Source: an uncultured Flavobacteriales bacterium | GTDB taxonomy: Bacteria > Bacteroidota > Bacteroidia > Flavobacteriales_D > Sanyastnellaceae | Length of the DNA: 44,771 bases | Assembly: GCA_938082505.1 (NCBI GenBank) | Contig: CALLLH010000004.1 | Coordinates: forward strand, 1 to 44,771 | Direction: 5' to 3' | Part shown: positions 7,448-16,034 of the stretch, piece by piece | How the letters are laid out: every line of letters begins with the position of its first letter | How positions within the stretch are numbered: position 1 is the stretch's first letter | The notes under the pieces: model-generated | The model's database searches: none | Told to the model about the DNA's origin: nothing | The model's input: only the letters and a program-made list of their open reading frames with translations | Program-made: the position numbers and the translations under genes

Positions 7448-9230
7448 GCTGCAATTTCTCACTTTTGGGCCCATGATTCCGATTTCAGGCTTTCCAATTC
7501 GCTGTCGTAGTGGATTGCGCCAGTACATGCTGGTCATGTTGACCCTCCTGGCCACACATCCACTTCTTGCGCAAGACGATGCGGAAAACAACACGACACC
7601 CACGTGGAGTGAGGCCGTAGACGCCTTCACTGGGCTCGCCGCAGAGCACCCCCATGTCGCGTCCATCCGGGAATTCGGGGTTTCGGACATCGGCCGCCCG
7701 TTGCACCTCTTCACCATGGGGCCCGATTCCGCAGGGCTCCGAATCCTGGTCAACAATGCCATCCATCCGGGGGAGCCTTGCGGCGTCAATGCCAGCATCG
7801 AATGGGCCACTGCATTGCTGGAGGATTCAGCGGGACTGCCTCCGGATGTTCGCATCGGCATCGTACCCATGTACAACGTGGGAGGGGGGTTGCGACGGAA
7901 CTGCTGTACACGAGCCAACCAGAATGGACCCGATGAATACGGTTTCCGTGGCAATGCCCGGAACCTGGACCTGAACCGTGACTTCATCAAGTGCGACAGC
8001 CGCAACGCACTGGCTTTCAACTTGATGTTTACGGATTTCGAACCTGATATTTTCGTGGACACGCACACTTCGAACGGAGCGGATTACCAGCCGGCGCTCA
8101 CCCTGATCTCCACACAGCCCGACAAGTTGGGTGGTCCACTCGGCCGTTGGATCGAGGAGGAATTCAATCCCGAACTCTACAGTGCCCTCGCAAGGGCTGG
8201 GCACCCCATGGTTCCGTATGTGAACAGCCTGGGGAACACCCCCGATGAACGCGGTATTTCCGATTTTCTGGAAACCCCGAGATATTCGACGGGTTACGGC
8301 GCATTGCATCACACCATCGGATACACCACGGAAGCGCACATGCTCAAGCCCTTTGCACAAAGGGTCGACGCTACACGGGCATTCCTCGAAGTCCTGCTCG
8401 AAAAGGCGATGCCATTGGCCGGACAGATCAGGCGTCTCCGAAAGGACCAACAGGATGCTTTCCTCGCCCAAAGTGAAGCGGCCATTTCGTGGACCCTGGA
8501 CACCACCGCCGTAGACTCCCTCCAATTCCCAGGTTATGCTGCGCGCTACGAATGGAGCAGCGTAACCGGAGAAAGGAGACTGCGCTATGACAGGAATGCG
8601 CCCTACTCGAAAGCCATTCCCTACCTCCACACCTTCTCGGCGAACCGCACGGCCCCCATTCCGTCCGCTTATATCGTGCCTCAGGCGTGGCGGCACGTCA
8701 TCGAGCGCTTGGAAGCCAACCACATCCAGTATCAAACGGTACCCAACGACACCTCCCTGTGGGTTGAAGTTGCCTACATCACGGCACACTCGGCCCTCGG
8801 ACGGCCGTATGAAGGGCATCATTACCGAACGGTGGAGCAAGTCGACCGCCGCATGGAATCCGTGGACCTGTTCGTCGGTGACCTCATCATACCCGTCGGG
8901 CAGCCCGCGGCACGATACATGGTGGAGACCCTTTCCCCTGAAGGGCCAGACGCCTTCATGGCCTGGAATTTCTTTGACAGCGCCCTGCAACAAAAAGAGT
9001 ATTTCTCCTCCTATGTGTTCGAGGAAACAGCTGCGCGATTGCTGGAATCCGACCCCGCGCTCAAAGCAGCATTCGAGGAGGCCAAGATGGAGGCCGCGGC
9101 CGAACGGCCCTGGTCCGCGCGCCAGCAATTGGACTGGATCTACAAGCGCTCTCCCCATTTCGAACAGACACCCTCGCGGTATCCCATCTTCTCCATTCCC
9201 AGGGGAAAGGCCATCCCATTCGATGAGTGA
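7446..9230 (+). CDS. Secreted M14-family zinc carboxypeptidase
   Basis: The 594-residue protein carries the zinc-binding HPGEP (His and Glu near residues 106-109), the third ligand in DTHTSNG near 205, arginine/substrate-site segments between them, and the catalytic Glu in TTEAHMLKP near 295. A hydrophobic segment MLVMLTLLATHPLLAQ ends the signal peptide. The basic residues just before it (RCRSGLRQY) argue for a start at 7446 or 7473 rather than 7527. The long C-terminal half beyond the catalytic domain is typical of Bacteroidota M14 proteins. It should trim peptides outside the inner membrane. It overlaps the esterase gene by 8 bp (ATGAGTGA), indicating translational coupling. Confidence 0.85.
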   Translation: MLQFLTFGPMIPISGFPIRCRSGLRQYMLVMLTLLATHPLLAQDDAENNTTPTWSEAVDAFTGLAAEHPHVASIREFGVSDIGRPLHLFTMGPDSAGLRILVNNAIHPGEPCGVNASIEWATALLEDSAGLPPDVRIGIVPMYNVGGGLRRNCCTRANQNGPDEYGFRGNARNLDLNRDFIKCDSRNALAFNLMFTDFEPDIFVDTHTSNGADYQPALTLISTQPDKLGGPLGRWIEEEFNPELYSALARAGHPMVPYVNSLGNTPDERGISDFLETPRYSTGYGALHHTIGYTTEAHMLKPFAQRVDATRAFLEVLLEKAMPLAGQIRRLRKDQQDAFLAQSEAAISWTLDTTAVDSLQFPGYAARYEWSSVTGERRLRYDRNAPYSKAIPYLHTFSANRTAPIPSAYIVPQAWRHVIERLEANHIQYQTVPNDTSLWVEVAYITAHSALGRPYEGHHYRTVEQVDRRMESVDLFVGDLIIPVGQPAARYMVETLSPEGPDAFMAWNFFDSALQQKEYFSSYVFEETAARLLESDPALKAAFEEAKMEAAAERPWSARQQLDWIYKRSPHFEQTPSRYPIFSIPRGKAIPFDE

Positions 9231-10086
9231 CCTCTTCCACCGGATGATCTCAGGTTACCATGTCGCCGTTCGGATGCTGCGACACGAGGTAATCGATGCC
9301 AAACCGGCACAGTGGCGCCTGGCAGCGGATACGGTGGCCCGGCTGTACATCGCACCCAAGGATTTGAACGTGCGGTCCATCGATTGGTACGGCATGCCGA
9401 CAGAAATCGTCTCGAGGACAGGCTCCGATCCTGGTGCCCCGCCCATCATCTGGATCCACGGCGGGGGATTCGCATTCTGCTCCCCGAGGACACATCGGGC
9501 TGCGGCAGGGGCATTGGCAGCGCTGAGCGGCCGGGAAGTTTGGCTTCCTGACTATCCATTGGCGCCGGAACACCCATACCCGGCCGCCCTGGATGGACTG
9601 GACGCGATCCCGGTGGATGGTCCCATCGACATCATCGGTGATTCGGCGGGAGGCAACCTCGCGCTCTCATGGGCCCTGAGGCGAAGGGCAGGAGACCGGC
9701 TCGCACTGCTCTCCCCCTGGGTCGACCTCAGGGTGGACGGGCCTTCCGCATTGTCGGGCCGTTGCGACCACAGTGTCTTTGACCACAGGGACCTCAGGGA
9801 ATATGCCGGTCTGTACCTCGGAGGACATGCCCCGACCCACCCCGATTGCAGTCCCGTTCTGGCTTCCGACGCCGCATTGGCCACCTTGGGGAACGTGTAT
9901 CTCGAAAGCTCAACGAATGAACTGCTGCACGCCGATTCACGCCTGCTCCAATCGCGCCTCAACGAGGCGGGAGTCCCATTGGAAGTGCATGAAGAACCCG
10001 CTGCACACCATGGCTGGCAGCTCTTTCCCGACCTTCTTCCCGAAGCGAAAAGAACAACGGAAAGGGTACACCGATTCCTGACCTGA
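9223..10086 (+). CDS. HSL-type alpha/beta hydrolase (esterase/lipase)
   Basis: The 287-residue protein has the hormone-sensitive-lipase signature: HGGGFAFCSPRTHR (oxyanion hole, near residue 80), PDYPLAPEHPYPAAL, the nucleophile GDSAGGNLALSWAL (Ser near 142), SSTNELLHADS with the acid, and the catalytic His in AAHHGWQLF. No signal peptide is seen. The family hydrolyses short acyl esters. The natural substrate is unknown. The ATG lies inside the last codons of the M14 peptidase gene, so the true start is 9223 even though the frame stays open far upstream. Sharing a transcript with an exported peptidase hints at a catabolic pair, but this is only context. Confidence 0.85.
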   Translation: MSDLFHRMISGYHVAVRMLRHEVIDAKPAQWRLAADTVARLYIAPKDLNVRSIDWYGMPTEIVSRTGSDPGAPPIIWIHGGGFAFCSPRTHRAAAGALAALSGREVWLPDYPLAPEHPYPAALDGLDAIPVDGPIDIIGDSAGGNLALSWALRRRAGDRLALLSPWVDLRVDGPSALSGRCDHSVFDHRDLREYAGLYLGGHAPTHPDCSPVLASDAALATLGNVYLESSTNELLHADSRLLQSRLNEAGVPLEVHEEPAAHHGWQLFPDLLPEAKRTTERVHRFLT

Positions 10087-10116
10087 AGCGGACCGCCCTG
10101 ACGCGGCATCGACTGT

Positions 10117-11307
10117 TCATCGCACCGCATCCAAGGCGTCCAACAACGCCTGCAATGCCCAGTCCATCTCATCCGCTTCCGCCGTCAGGGGAGGCGCTAT
10201 GCGAAACCCTTGGGGGCGGCTGAGAAACCAGAACAGAACCAACCCGCGTTTTCTGGCTTCCTGCACCAAACGGTTGACAACGGAAGCATCCTCCAGGTCC
10301 ACACCGAGAAAGTGCCCGGATCCTCGAACAGCCCGAACCGCGGGGTGGGCCCGCAAACAGTCACTCCAGTGCTCTCCATTCTGCCGGATCCGCTCCAGGT
10401 CCAAAGAGGACAACACCTCGAGGAAAGCTGCTGCACCGGCACAAGCCATCGGGTGCCCCCCGAATGTGGTGATGTGCCCCAATTTGGGAGCCTCTCTCAG
10501 TTGGGCCATCCTGTCCGCAGAAGACACGAAGGCCCCGATGGGCATGCCGCCACCCAGCGCCTTGCCCAGCACCAGCACATCCGGCACCACCCCCGTGGCC
10601 TCGAACGCATGGAAGAAGCCCGTGCGTCCCAGACCGCATTGGATTTCATCCAAAACGAGCAAAGTCCCGGTTTCATCGCAGCGGCTCCTCAAGGCCTCGA
10701 TATAGGCTGACGGCAAAGGGCGGATACCGGCATCTCCCTGAACCGTCTCGACAAACACCGCCGCCGTCCTCTCGGTAATCCCACAAAGGGCATCCAAATC
10801 CGCAAAGGGCAAGTGGTCCACATCCGGAACCAACGGCATGAATGCATTCCGGCGGTGCGACGGAGTGGACAGGCTCAGCGCACCCATGGTGGCTCCGTGA
10901 TAACCACCGAGCACCCCGAGTACTTCCGTCCTTCCCGTGACCCGCCGAACCAGCTTCAATGCACCTTCGATGGCCTCTGTTCCGCTGTTCACGAAATAGA
11001 CGGCATCCAAACCGCACGGCCTCAGCGATGTCAGCAACGCAGCAGCGGCCCTGTCCTGGGCTGCTTGGGCAAATTCCCCGTACACCATCACATGAAGATG
11101 CCGGTCCAATTGGGCCCGCAAGGCCTCAAGGACAACCGGATGGCCATGCCCGATGGAGTTCACGCCGATCCCACTCACCAAATCAAACAGCCGATCTCCG
11201 CCTTCCGTATGAAGCCAGCATCCCTCGGCACGCATGATGCGTTCACCGAGGGGATGGGGTGTGGTCATGGCCAAGCCCCGAGAAAGGAAATCCCCGGAAA
11301 GCTCCAT
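10117..11307 (-). CDS. Class III pyridoxal-phosphate aminotransferase (acetylornithine/ornithine type)
   Basis: The 396-residue protein aligns with class III (fold type I) aminotransferases: VNSGTEAIEGALKLVRR (phosphate-binding), GGYHGATMGALS, FVETVQGDAG, LLVLDEIQCGLGRTG with the PLP-ring aspartate (Asp220), and LGKALGGGMPIGA with the Schiff-base lysine (Lys249). Substrate is uncertain: acetylornithine, ornithine, lysine and 4-aminobutyrate enzymes share these motifs. I use the ATG at 11307, which overlaps the GH92 stop as TGATG. A GTG one codon earlier is also possible. It is the last gene of the five-gene operon that begins with paaZ and converges on the esterase gene. Confidence 0.85.
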   Translation of the reverse strand: MELSGDFLSRGLAMTTPHPLGERIMRAEGCWLHTEGGDRLFDLVSGIGVNSIGHGHPVVLEALRAQLDRHLHVMVYGEFAQAAQDRAAAALLTSLRPCGLDAVYFVNSGTEAIEGALKLVRRVTGRTEVLGVLGGYHGATMGALSLSTPSHRRNAFMPLVPDVDHLPFADLDALCGITERTAAVFVETVQGDAGIRPLPSAYIEALRSRCDETGTLLVLDEIQCGLGRTGFFHAFEATGVVPDVLVLGKALGGGMPIGAFVSSADRMAQLREAPKLGHITTFGGHPMACAGAAAFLEVLSSLDLERIRQNGEHWSDCLRAHPAVRAVRGSGHFLGVDLEDASVVNRLVQEARKRGLVLFWFLSRPQGFRIAPPLTAEADEMDWALQALLDALDAVR

Positions 11308-14300
11308 CACCGCAACGGTTCCAGGTCGAATTCAAATTCATCCGCGAAAACCCAGGTCGGATTCATCCTTCCCAAGTGCCAGTCAGGAATCACCCCTCCA
11401 TTGAACTGACTCAGCTCCAATTCCAGATAACGGGCCTTGCGGTTCCCCACAAAGGACAAACGCTCGGATTGAGGGGTGTAGTCCTGCGGATCGATCTTGG
11501 GAGAGGCGCTGCCGTAAAGCTGGAAATCAAGGGAATCGATCGAAGTGCGCACCGCAACGCGCTCCGGGGCCCAAATCCAGGATTTGACGTCCTGCAGCAC
11601 ACCGGCCCGGACCTCATTGATCCGATAGACCCCACCAAGGTCCACCGTAATCCGGGCGTTCTTGCCGTAATATCCTTGCCAGTCCCCCGTCCGGAATTCA
11701 TCACTCTCGCCACGAATGCCGTCAATGAGGGCACGGTCACCTCCTGCGGCATACTGGTTGGCGTAGGGAAACCCGATGGAAACCCGGTAGTCCGGGTTGA
11801 CCCGCGCTATGCGCGAAGAAACCACCGCACTGCGGTGCCCACCGCGCTCAGCCATCACCTGGACGACCTGGGTTCCCCGGACGAGCACCTGCCCCTCGGA
11901 CGGCAGGAATCCCTCAAGCTCAGCCCCTGAATTCCGTGGATTCAGATTGTCATCCAGCACCCGCACAAAAACGTCGGCATCCGGGGCGATGCAACCGATC
12001 CGAACTTCGATGCTGTCTCCGGAATAACTGCGGGGCGCATCAATGAAAGGCGTCGGAACGAAAACCGCATCACCCAAGGTCCAGTCTTCCACCGGCCACG
12101 CCTCAGGATCCTTGCCGAAGCCATCCTGGCCAACCGGCTCGTCGCGCAGATCGAATGACCAGAGGCCACCCGCCATCAATTCATCATGCGTCACCCAGGT
12201 CCGGTTCAAATCCACCCCCTCCATGCGCACGCCATGCACATAGATGGACCGCTCGGATTCCCTGTCCGCCCGTATCCTCAATTCGACTCCATCGGTCAAA
12301 TGCCAGGTGATGTCATCAAACCGTGGCGTCCCGAGCACATACCGATCGGAACCCGGGGTTACCGGATAGAGGCCGATTGCACTCCAGACATACCAGCTGC
12401 TCATCTGACCGCAATCCTCATTGCCACTCAGGCCATCTGGTTCCGGTGTGTACAGGGCATCACATATGCTGTCCACCAGAGCCTGCGTACGCTCCGGGTA
12501 TCCGGCAAAAGCCGGCAGGTAGGCCATGTGATGGGAAGGCTCATTGCCGTGGGCATACTGCCCAATCAATCCTGTAATGTCACTTTGATGCCTTCCCGAC
12601 AGCCGACTCGGCCCATTGAACATGCTGTCGAGCAGGGCGGCATAACCTGCAGCACCGCCCAACAACTCCATGTGTCGGGAGACATCGTGCGGCACGAAGA
12701 AATTGTATTGCCAGCCGTTGGCCTCCGTGTACTCGAAGGTGACTTCCGTGGGGTCGAATGCCTCCCTCCACGCGGCGCCATAACGCGGCTGGATGAACCC
12801 ATTCGAGGGGTTGAACAGATGTTGCCATCCTTGTGCTCGCTTCCCGAAACGCTCTGCGACATCCATCCGGCCCATATCCTGGGCCATCCGAGCAATGCAG
12901 GCATCATCAAAGGCATATTCCAGGGATTTGGACACGCTTTCGCTCTCTTTCTCAAGCGGCAGATATCCGAGGCTGTCCCAAATCGGTTTGGCGAGATCAT
13001 CCGAAGTGGCCACGGACACCATGGCATCCAGCGCCGCATCGGCATCGAAACCCCGCAACCCTTTCGCCCAGGCATCCGCGATGACGGGAACAGCATGGTA
13101 GCCGATCATGCAACCGGTGTAATTCGACGCCAGCTCCCACATGGGCAGTTTTCCGCCCTCTTCATGCATTCCGATGAAGTTGCGGATGAAGACTTCGGTG
13201 CGCTCCGGCTCGAGCACATTGAGTAGGGGATGGGTCGCCCTGAACGTGTCCCACAACGAAAAAACCGTGTAGCGCGGTGCGTCTTCCGGCGCCTGGTGCA
13301 CCATGAGGTCCGTTCCGCGATACCGACCATCCGCATCGGTCGCCAGGTTGGGCACCGTCAAACTGTGGTACAGGGCGGTGTAAAACACCTTGCGTTCGTC
13401 CGGGTCATCCTCTTCAATCTCAATGCGGCCCAATGCACGGTTCCAAGTGGCCTCAGCATGGCTCCGGGCAGCATCGAAACCACTCGGTCCTGGCGCCTCA
13501 GCATTGAGGTTTCCAACCGCCCCGTCGATGTCTACGAAACTGAGCGCAACACGCGCCTCCACAACTTCCACATCCTTGAATACCATAGAAAATATGGGCA
13601 CAAAGCTCAACTCCTGCTCCAAGACACCATCGACCTCGACAACCTCCAATTCAGCCATCTGGTCCAGCCACTCAAACGGCCTGTTGAACCGCATGGCGAA
13701 ATACACATGCTGCTCATCGGCCCAGTTGTCGGAAACCCGCTGCCCCACGAGGGTGGAATCGTCCAAGGGGTACATCCCGTAATTGATCAGGTCATCACGG
13801 TGCGCGAGGTCTACGACGAGCTGCATTGTATCCCTTCGATTCAAGGTCCAACGATGGAATCCAACCCGCTCGGAGGCCGTCAATTCGACTTCGACGCCGC
13901 TGCGCTCCAGACTGCACCTGTAATAACCCGCATGCGCAGCTTGGCTGCCCGGAACGAAACGGTCGCGATAACGCTCCCGCCAGACCGAACCTGTATCCAT
14001 GGGCCCAACCGTCGGCATCAGCAGTATATCTCCGTAATCGCTGACTCCAGTGCCCTGCAAATGGGTATGACTGAAGCCGTAGACCACATCATCGGTGATG
14101 TGGAACCCACCGCAGCCATCCCAACCCTCCAAACGCGTGTCCGGGCTGAGCTGAACCATTCCGAAAGGCATGGTGGCTCCTGGATAGGTGTGACCATGAC
14201 CTCCAGTCCCGATGAACGGGTCCACTTCCTGGGACAGAGGCAGCTCCACCACGTTGCAGGACGATAACAAAAGCACGGTGAACAGGCCGAAAATCAATGG

Positions 14301-14330
14301 CCGAATGGCCGCTGTAGTACTTGAATTCAT
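11307..14330 (-). CDS. GH92 family alpha-mannosidase lipoprotein with C-terminal galactose-binding-like domain
   Basis: The 1007-residue protein starts with a lipoprotein signal (LLLSSC, Cys25), so it is probably membrane-anchored. The GH92 core is clear: VDPFIGTGGHGHTYPGATMP at the start, GFSHTHLQGTG, YTVFSLWDTFRATHPLL, and NEDCGQMSSWYVWSAIG near the catalytic acid and calcium region. GH92 enzymes are Ca2+-dependent exo-acting alpha-mannosidases of N-glycans or yeast mannan. Beyond residue ~750 there is a beta-sandwich extension with a discoidin/CBM32-like segment (INEVRAGVLQDVKSWIW). No SusC/SusD pair is nearby, so this is not a classic polysaccharide utilisation locus. The start overlaps the stop of the preceding small gene (ATGA). 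Confidence 0.92.
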   Translation of the reverse strand: MNSSTTAAIRPLIFGLFTVLLLSSCNVVELPLSQEVDPFIGTGGHGHTYPGATMPFGMVQLSPDTRLEGWDGCGGFHITDDVVYGFSHTHLQGTGVSDYGDILLMPTVGPMDTGSVWRERYRDRFVPGSQAAHAGYYRCSLERSGVEVELTASERVGFHRWTLNRRDTMQLVVDLAHRDDLINYGMYPLDDSTLVGQRVSDNWADEQHVYFAMRFNRPFEWLDQMAELEVVEVDGVLEQELSFVPIFSMVFKDVEVVEARVALSFVDIDGAVGNLNAEAPGPSGFDAARSHAEATWNRALGRIEIEEDDPDERKVFYTALYHSLTVPNLATDADGRYRGTDLMVHQAPEDAPRYTVFSLWDTFRATHPLLNVLEPERTEVFIRNFIGMHEEGGKLPMWELASNYTGCMIGYHAVPVIADAWAKGLRGFDADAALDAMVSVATSDDLAKPIWDSLGYLPLEKESESVSKSLEYAFDDACIARMAQDMGRMDVAERFGKRAQGWQHLFNPSNGFIQPRYGAAWREAFDPTEVTFEYTEANGWQYNFFVPHDVSRHMELLGGAAGYAALLDSMFNGPSRLSGRHQSDITGLIGQYAHGNEPSHHMAYLPAFAGYPERTQALVDSICDALYTPEPDGLSGNEDCGQMSSWYVWSAIGLYPVTPGSDRYVLGTPRFDDITWHLTDGVELRIRADRESERSIYVHGVRMEGVDLNRTWVTHDELMAGGLWSFDLRDEPVGQDGFGKDPEAWPVEDWTLGDAVFVPTPFIDAPRSYSGDSIEVRIGCIAPDADVFVRVLDDNLNPRNSGAELEGFLPSEGQVLVRGTQVVQVMAERGGHRSAVVSSRIARVNPDYRVSIGFPYANQYAAGGDRALIDGIRGESDEFRTGDWQGYYGKNARITVDLGGVYRINEVRAGVLQDVKSWIWAPERVAVRTSIDSLDFQLYGSASPKIDPQDYTPQSERLSFVGNRKARYLELELSQFNGGVIPDWHLGRMNPTWVFADEFEFDLEPLR

Positions 14331-14875
14331 TGCTTTGGAAGCATCAATTGGTCCGGGCTGGTCACACCGGAAGGAAACATGGCGCCTTCACCGGGCGTTT
14401 TGCACACCATGCATTTGAGACGGTCATGGAACCCGAAGTGCTGAATGGAGGGCGCAGGAGGATTCAGGATGCTGTCCAGGGAAAGCTGCTGCACGGGCGT
14501 CAGGAAGCCAGCGATGAAGCTGTTCCTGTCTGACTGTATGGTCCTGAGGTCTGTCCTCAACGCCCCTACGCGCAGCAGCACTTCCACTTCATCCAACCCC
14601 GAGCGCTGAACGGAGTCTATTCTCGCCTTCAAAGCGTCGGTTTTGGCTGCAGCTGCGTGGAATGCACCTGTCCAGATGCGCTCCACGGAAGGAAGGGGGC
14701 CGAATTTGGTCACCAAGGCCTCCAACATGCGGGATTCAGCACCACCCAAAGAAGCCGTTTCCTGGGCCGTCGACGCGCCAGCGCAGAGCATCCCCAGGGC
14801 CATCAGAAGCCAAGACACATGACGCCCTTGCGGCTTGTGCCATCCAGTAAGGGCCACTCCACTGCACCAATGCAT
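14327..14875 (-). CDS. Exported small helical protein with LTxxQ motif and CxxC
   Basis: I do not recognise a named family. The 182-residue protein has a basic N-region and hydrophobic stretch ending STAQ (export signal). A mostly helical region follows, with FLTPVQQLSLDSIL, which resembles the LTxxQ motif of Spy/CpxP-type periplasmic proteins. Near the C-terminus is HDRLKCMVCKTPG, a lone CxxC that could bind metal or haem or form a disulfide. I prefer the ATG at 14875. A GTG at 14893 would overlap the S41 stop. The stop overlaps the GH92 start by 4 nt. A periplasmic chaperone or sensor-like role is a guess from the motif. Confidence 0.65.
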   Translation of the reverse strand: MHWCSGVALTGWHKPQGRHVSWLLMALGMLCAGASTAQETASLGGAESRMLEALVTKFGPLPSVERIWTGAFHAAAAKTDALKARIDSVQRSGLDEVEVLLRVGALRTDLRTIQSDRNSFIAGFLTPVQQLSLDSILNPPAPSIQHFGFHDRLKCMVCKTPGEGAMFPSGVTSPDQLMLPKQ

Positions 14876-14889
14876 GCCGCAAATTAGCG

Positions 14890-16032
14890 TCACGGGGCGG
14901 GCCGGACAGACCGCAACCAGGAGATTGCATCCTCGAGCGGTCTTCCCCCGGCATCACAGGTCGCGTGCTCGGACAGGCCATAGCCCGCATCCAAGGCTCC
15001 CAGCGAGATCAGGGTCATGCGCGTGGGCACTTCCACCCTCCAGCCCGAGCCGGGCAGAACATGGACCTCCGGGGACCCCGAACAGCCCCCGGGAACACCC
15101 AAGGGTGCACATCCGAACAAAGCAGCACGCTCCGAATGAAGCAATGCATCAGCGAGCAGGAGGGAGGCACTGAAACTCAACCCGTCCACCAGCACAGCCA
15201 ACGGAACATCGAGGGGACGACGGAACCGCACCGAAGGCATCGGTGGCACTTCGATCCAGGTGGAATCCCCCGTTCCCCATGGGCGCTCTGACTCACGGGG
15301 CCATTGATCCTCCGTCAGGAAGGCCGCGAGGACGGCATGCCTCCTCGTCCTGTACCCCCCAAGGTTGCCCCTCAGGTCGAGGAGTACGGGCTTGTCGAGG
15401 CGTCGTATGAATCGGACCATGCGGGAACATGCCTTGCGGAATGACCTGTCCGATTCGACTCCGAACCCAGAAATGGTCCAATGGATGTACCCACCGCAAT
15501 CCTCGACCGCCATCCCCGCATCCGTTTCAATCGGATGGGCCTCCGTGGTCATCCCTGATCCCTCGGTGCAGTCACCATAAGTACCCACCCAGCCCCAGGT
15601 CGCTTCGAGCCATTGGGCCCTCGCGTTTTCCGGCACCCCTTCCCCAGGAGCGAATCCTGCCCAGAAACCAGCAGCGGACAGCAAGTCCTCACGGGAAGGC
15701 GCACGATTTTCACAGCGCCCGGACGCCCGATCCATGAAACGCACCCTCAAATGGGCGTCCTGGTCTGACCGCAGCCATCGATGCAATGCCAACCCCCAAT
15801 CCAAGGCCGGCGTCGGTTCTGAATCCCCTGCGAGCCGCACGAGCGCATCCCTGGCCTCCAAGCGCTCAAGCGACCAACCCTCCGACCCCCATTCTTCGAG
15901 AACAAGCGAGTCCAAGAGCCGGAGATCCCGCCCTTTCTCAGCCGAGTCCACCGTTTCCTGTCCTTCCAAAAGGCAGCACCAGCACAAGGCCGGGATGGCA
16001 ATCAAACGGAAGACGGCAGGGGAGCGGCCCAT
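14890..16032 (-). CDS. S41-like (C-terminal processing type) protease homologue, exported
   Basis: The 380-residue protein begins with a signal peptide (MGRSPAVFRLIAIPALCWCC). Its second half has the S41 core: LLDLRGNLGGYRTRRHAVLAAFL, then VDGLSFSASLLLADALLH, where the serine of SFSAS matches the S41 nucleophile position, then a glycine-rich loop GVPGGCSGSPEVH. No PDZ domain is evident. I start at ATG 16032, two bases after the paaZ stop. A TTG at 16038 would overlap it. Several unpaired Cys residues suggest disulfides. Whether the conventional lysine of the Ser-Lys dyad is present is not clear to me, so catalysis is likely but unproven. Confidence 0.7.
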   Translation of the reverse strand: MGRSPAVFRLIAIPALCWCCLLEGQETVDSAEKGRDLRLLDSLVLEEWGSEGWSLERLEARDALVRLAGDSEPTPALDWGLALHRWLRSDQDAHLRVRFMDRASGRCENRAPSREDLLSAAGFWAGFAPGEGVPENARAQWLEATWGWVGTYGDCTEGSGMTTEAHPIETDAGMAVEDCGGYIHWTISGFGVESDRSFRKACSRMVRFIRRLDKPVLLDLRGNLGGYRTRRHAVLAAFLTEDQWPRESERPWGTGDSTWIEVPPMPSVRFRRPLDVPLAVLVDGLSFSASLLLADALLHSERAALFGCAPLGVPGGCSGSPEVHVLPGSGWRVEVPTRMTLISLGALDAGYGLSEHATCDAGGRPLEDAISWLRSVRPAP

Positions 16033-16034
16033 CG

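Noticed and set aside
11307..14330. Polysaccharide utilisation locus around the GH92 gene
   Set aside because: No SusC/SusD pair, other glycoside hydrolase or hybrid two-component regulator is nearby.
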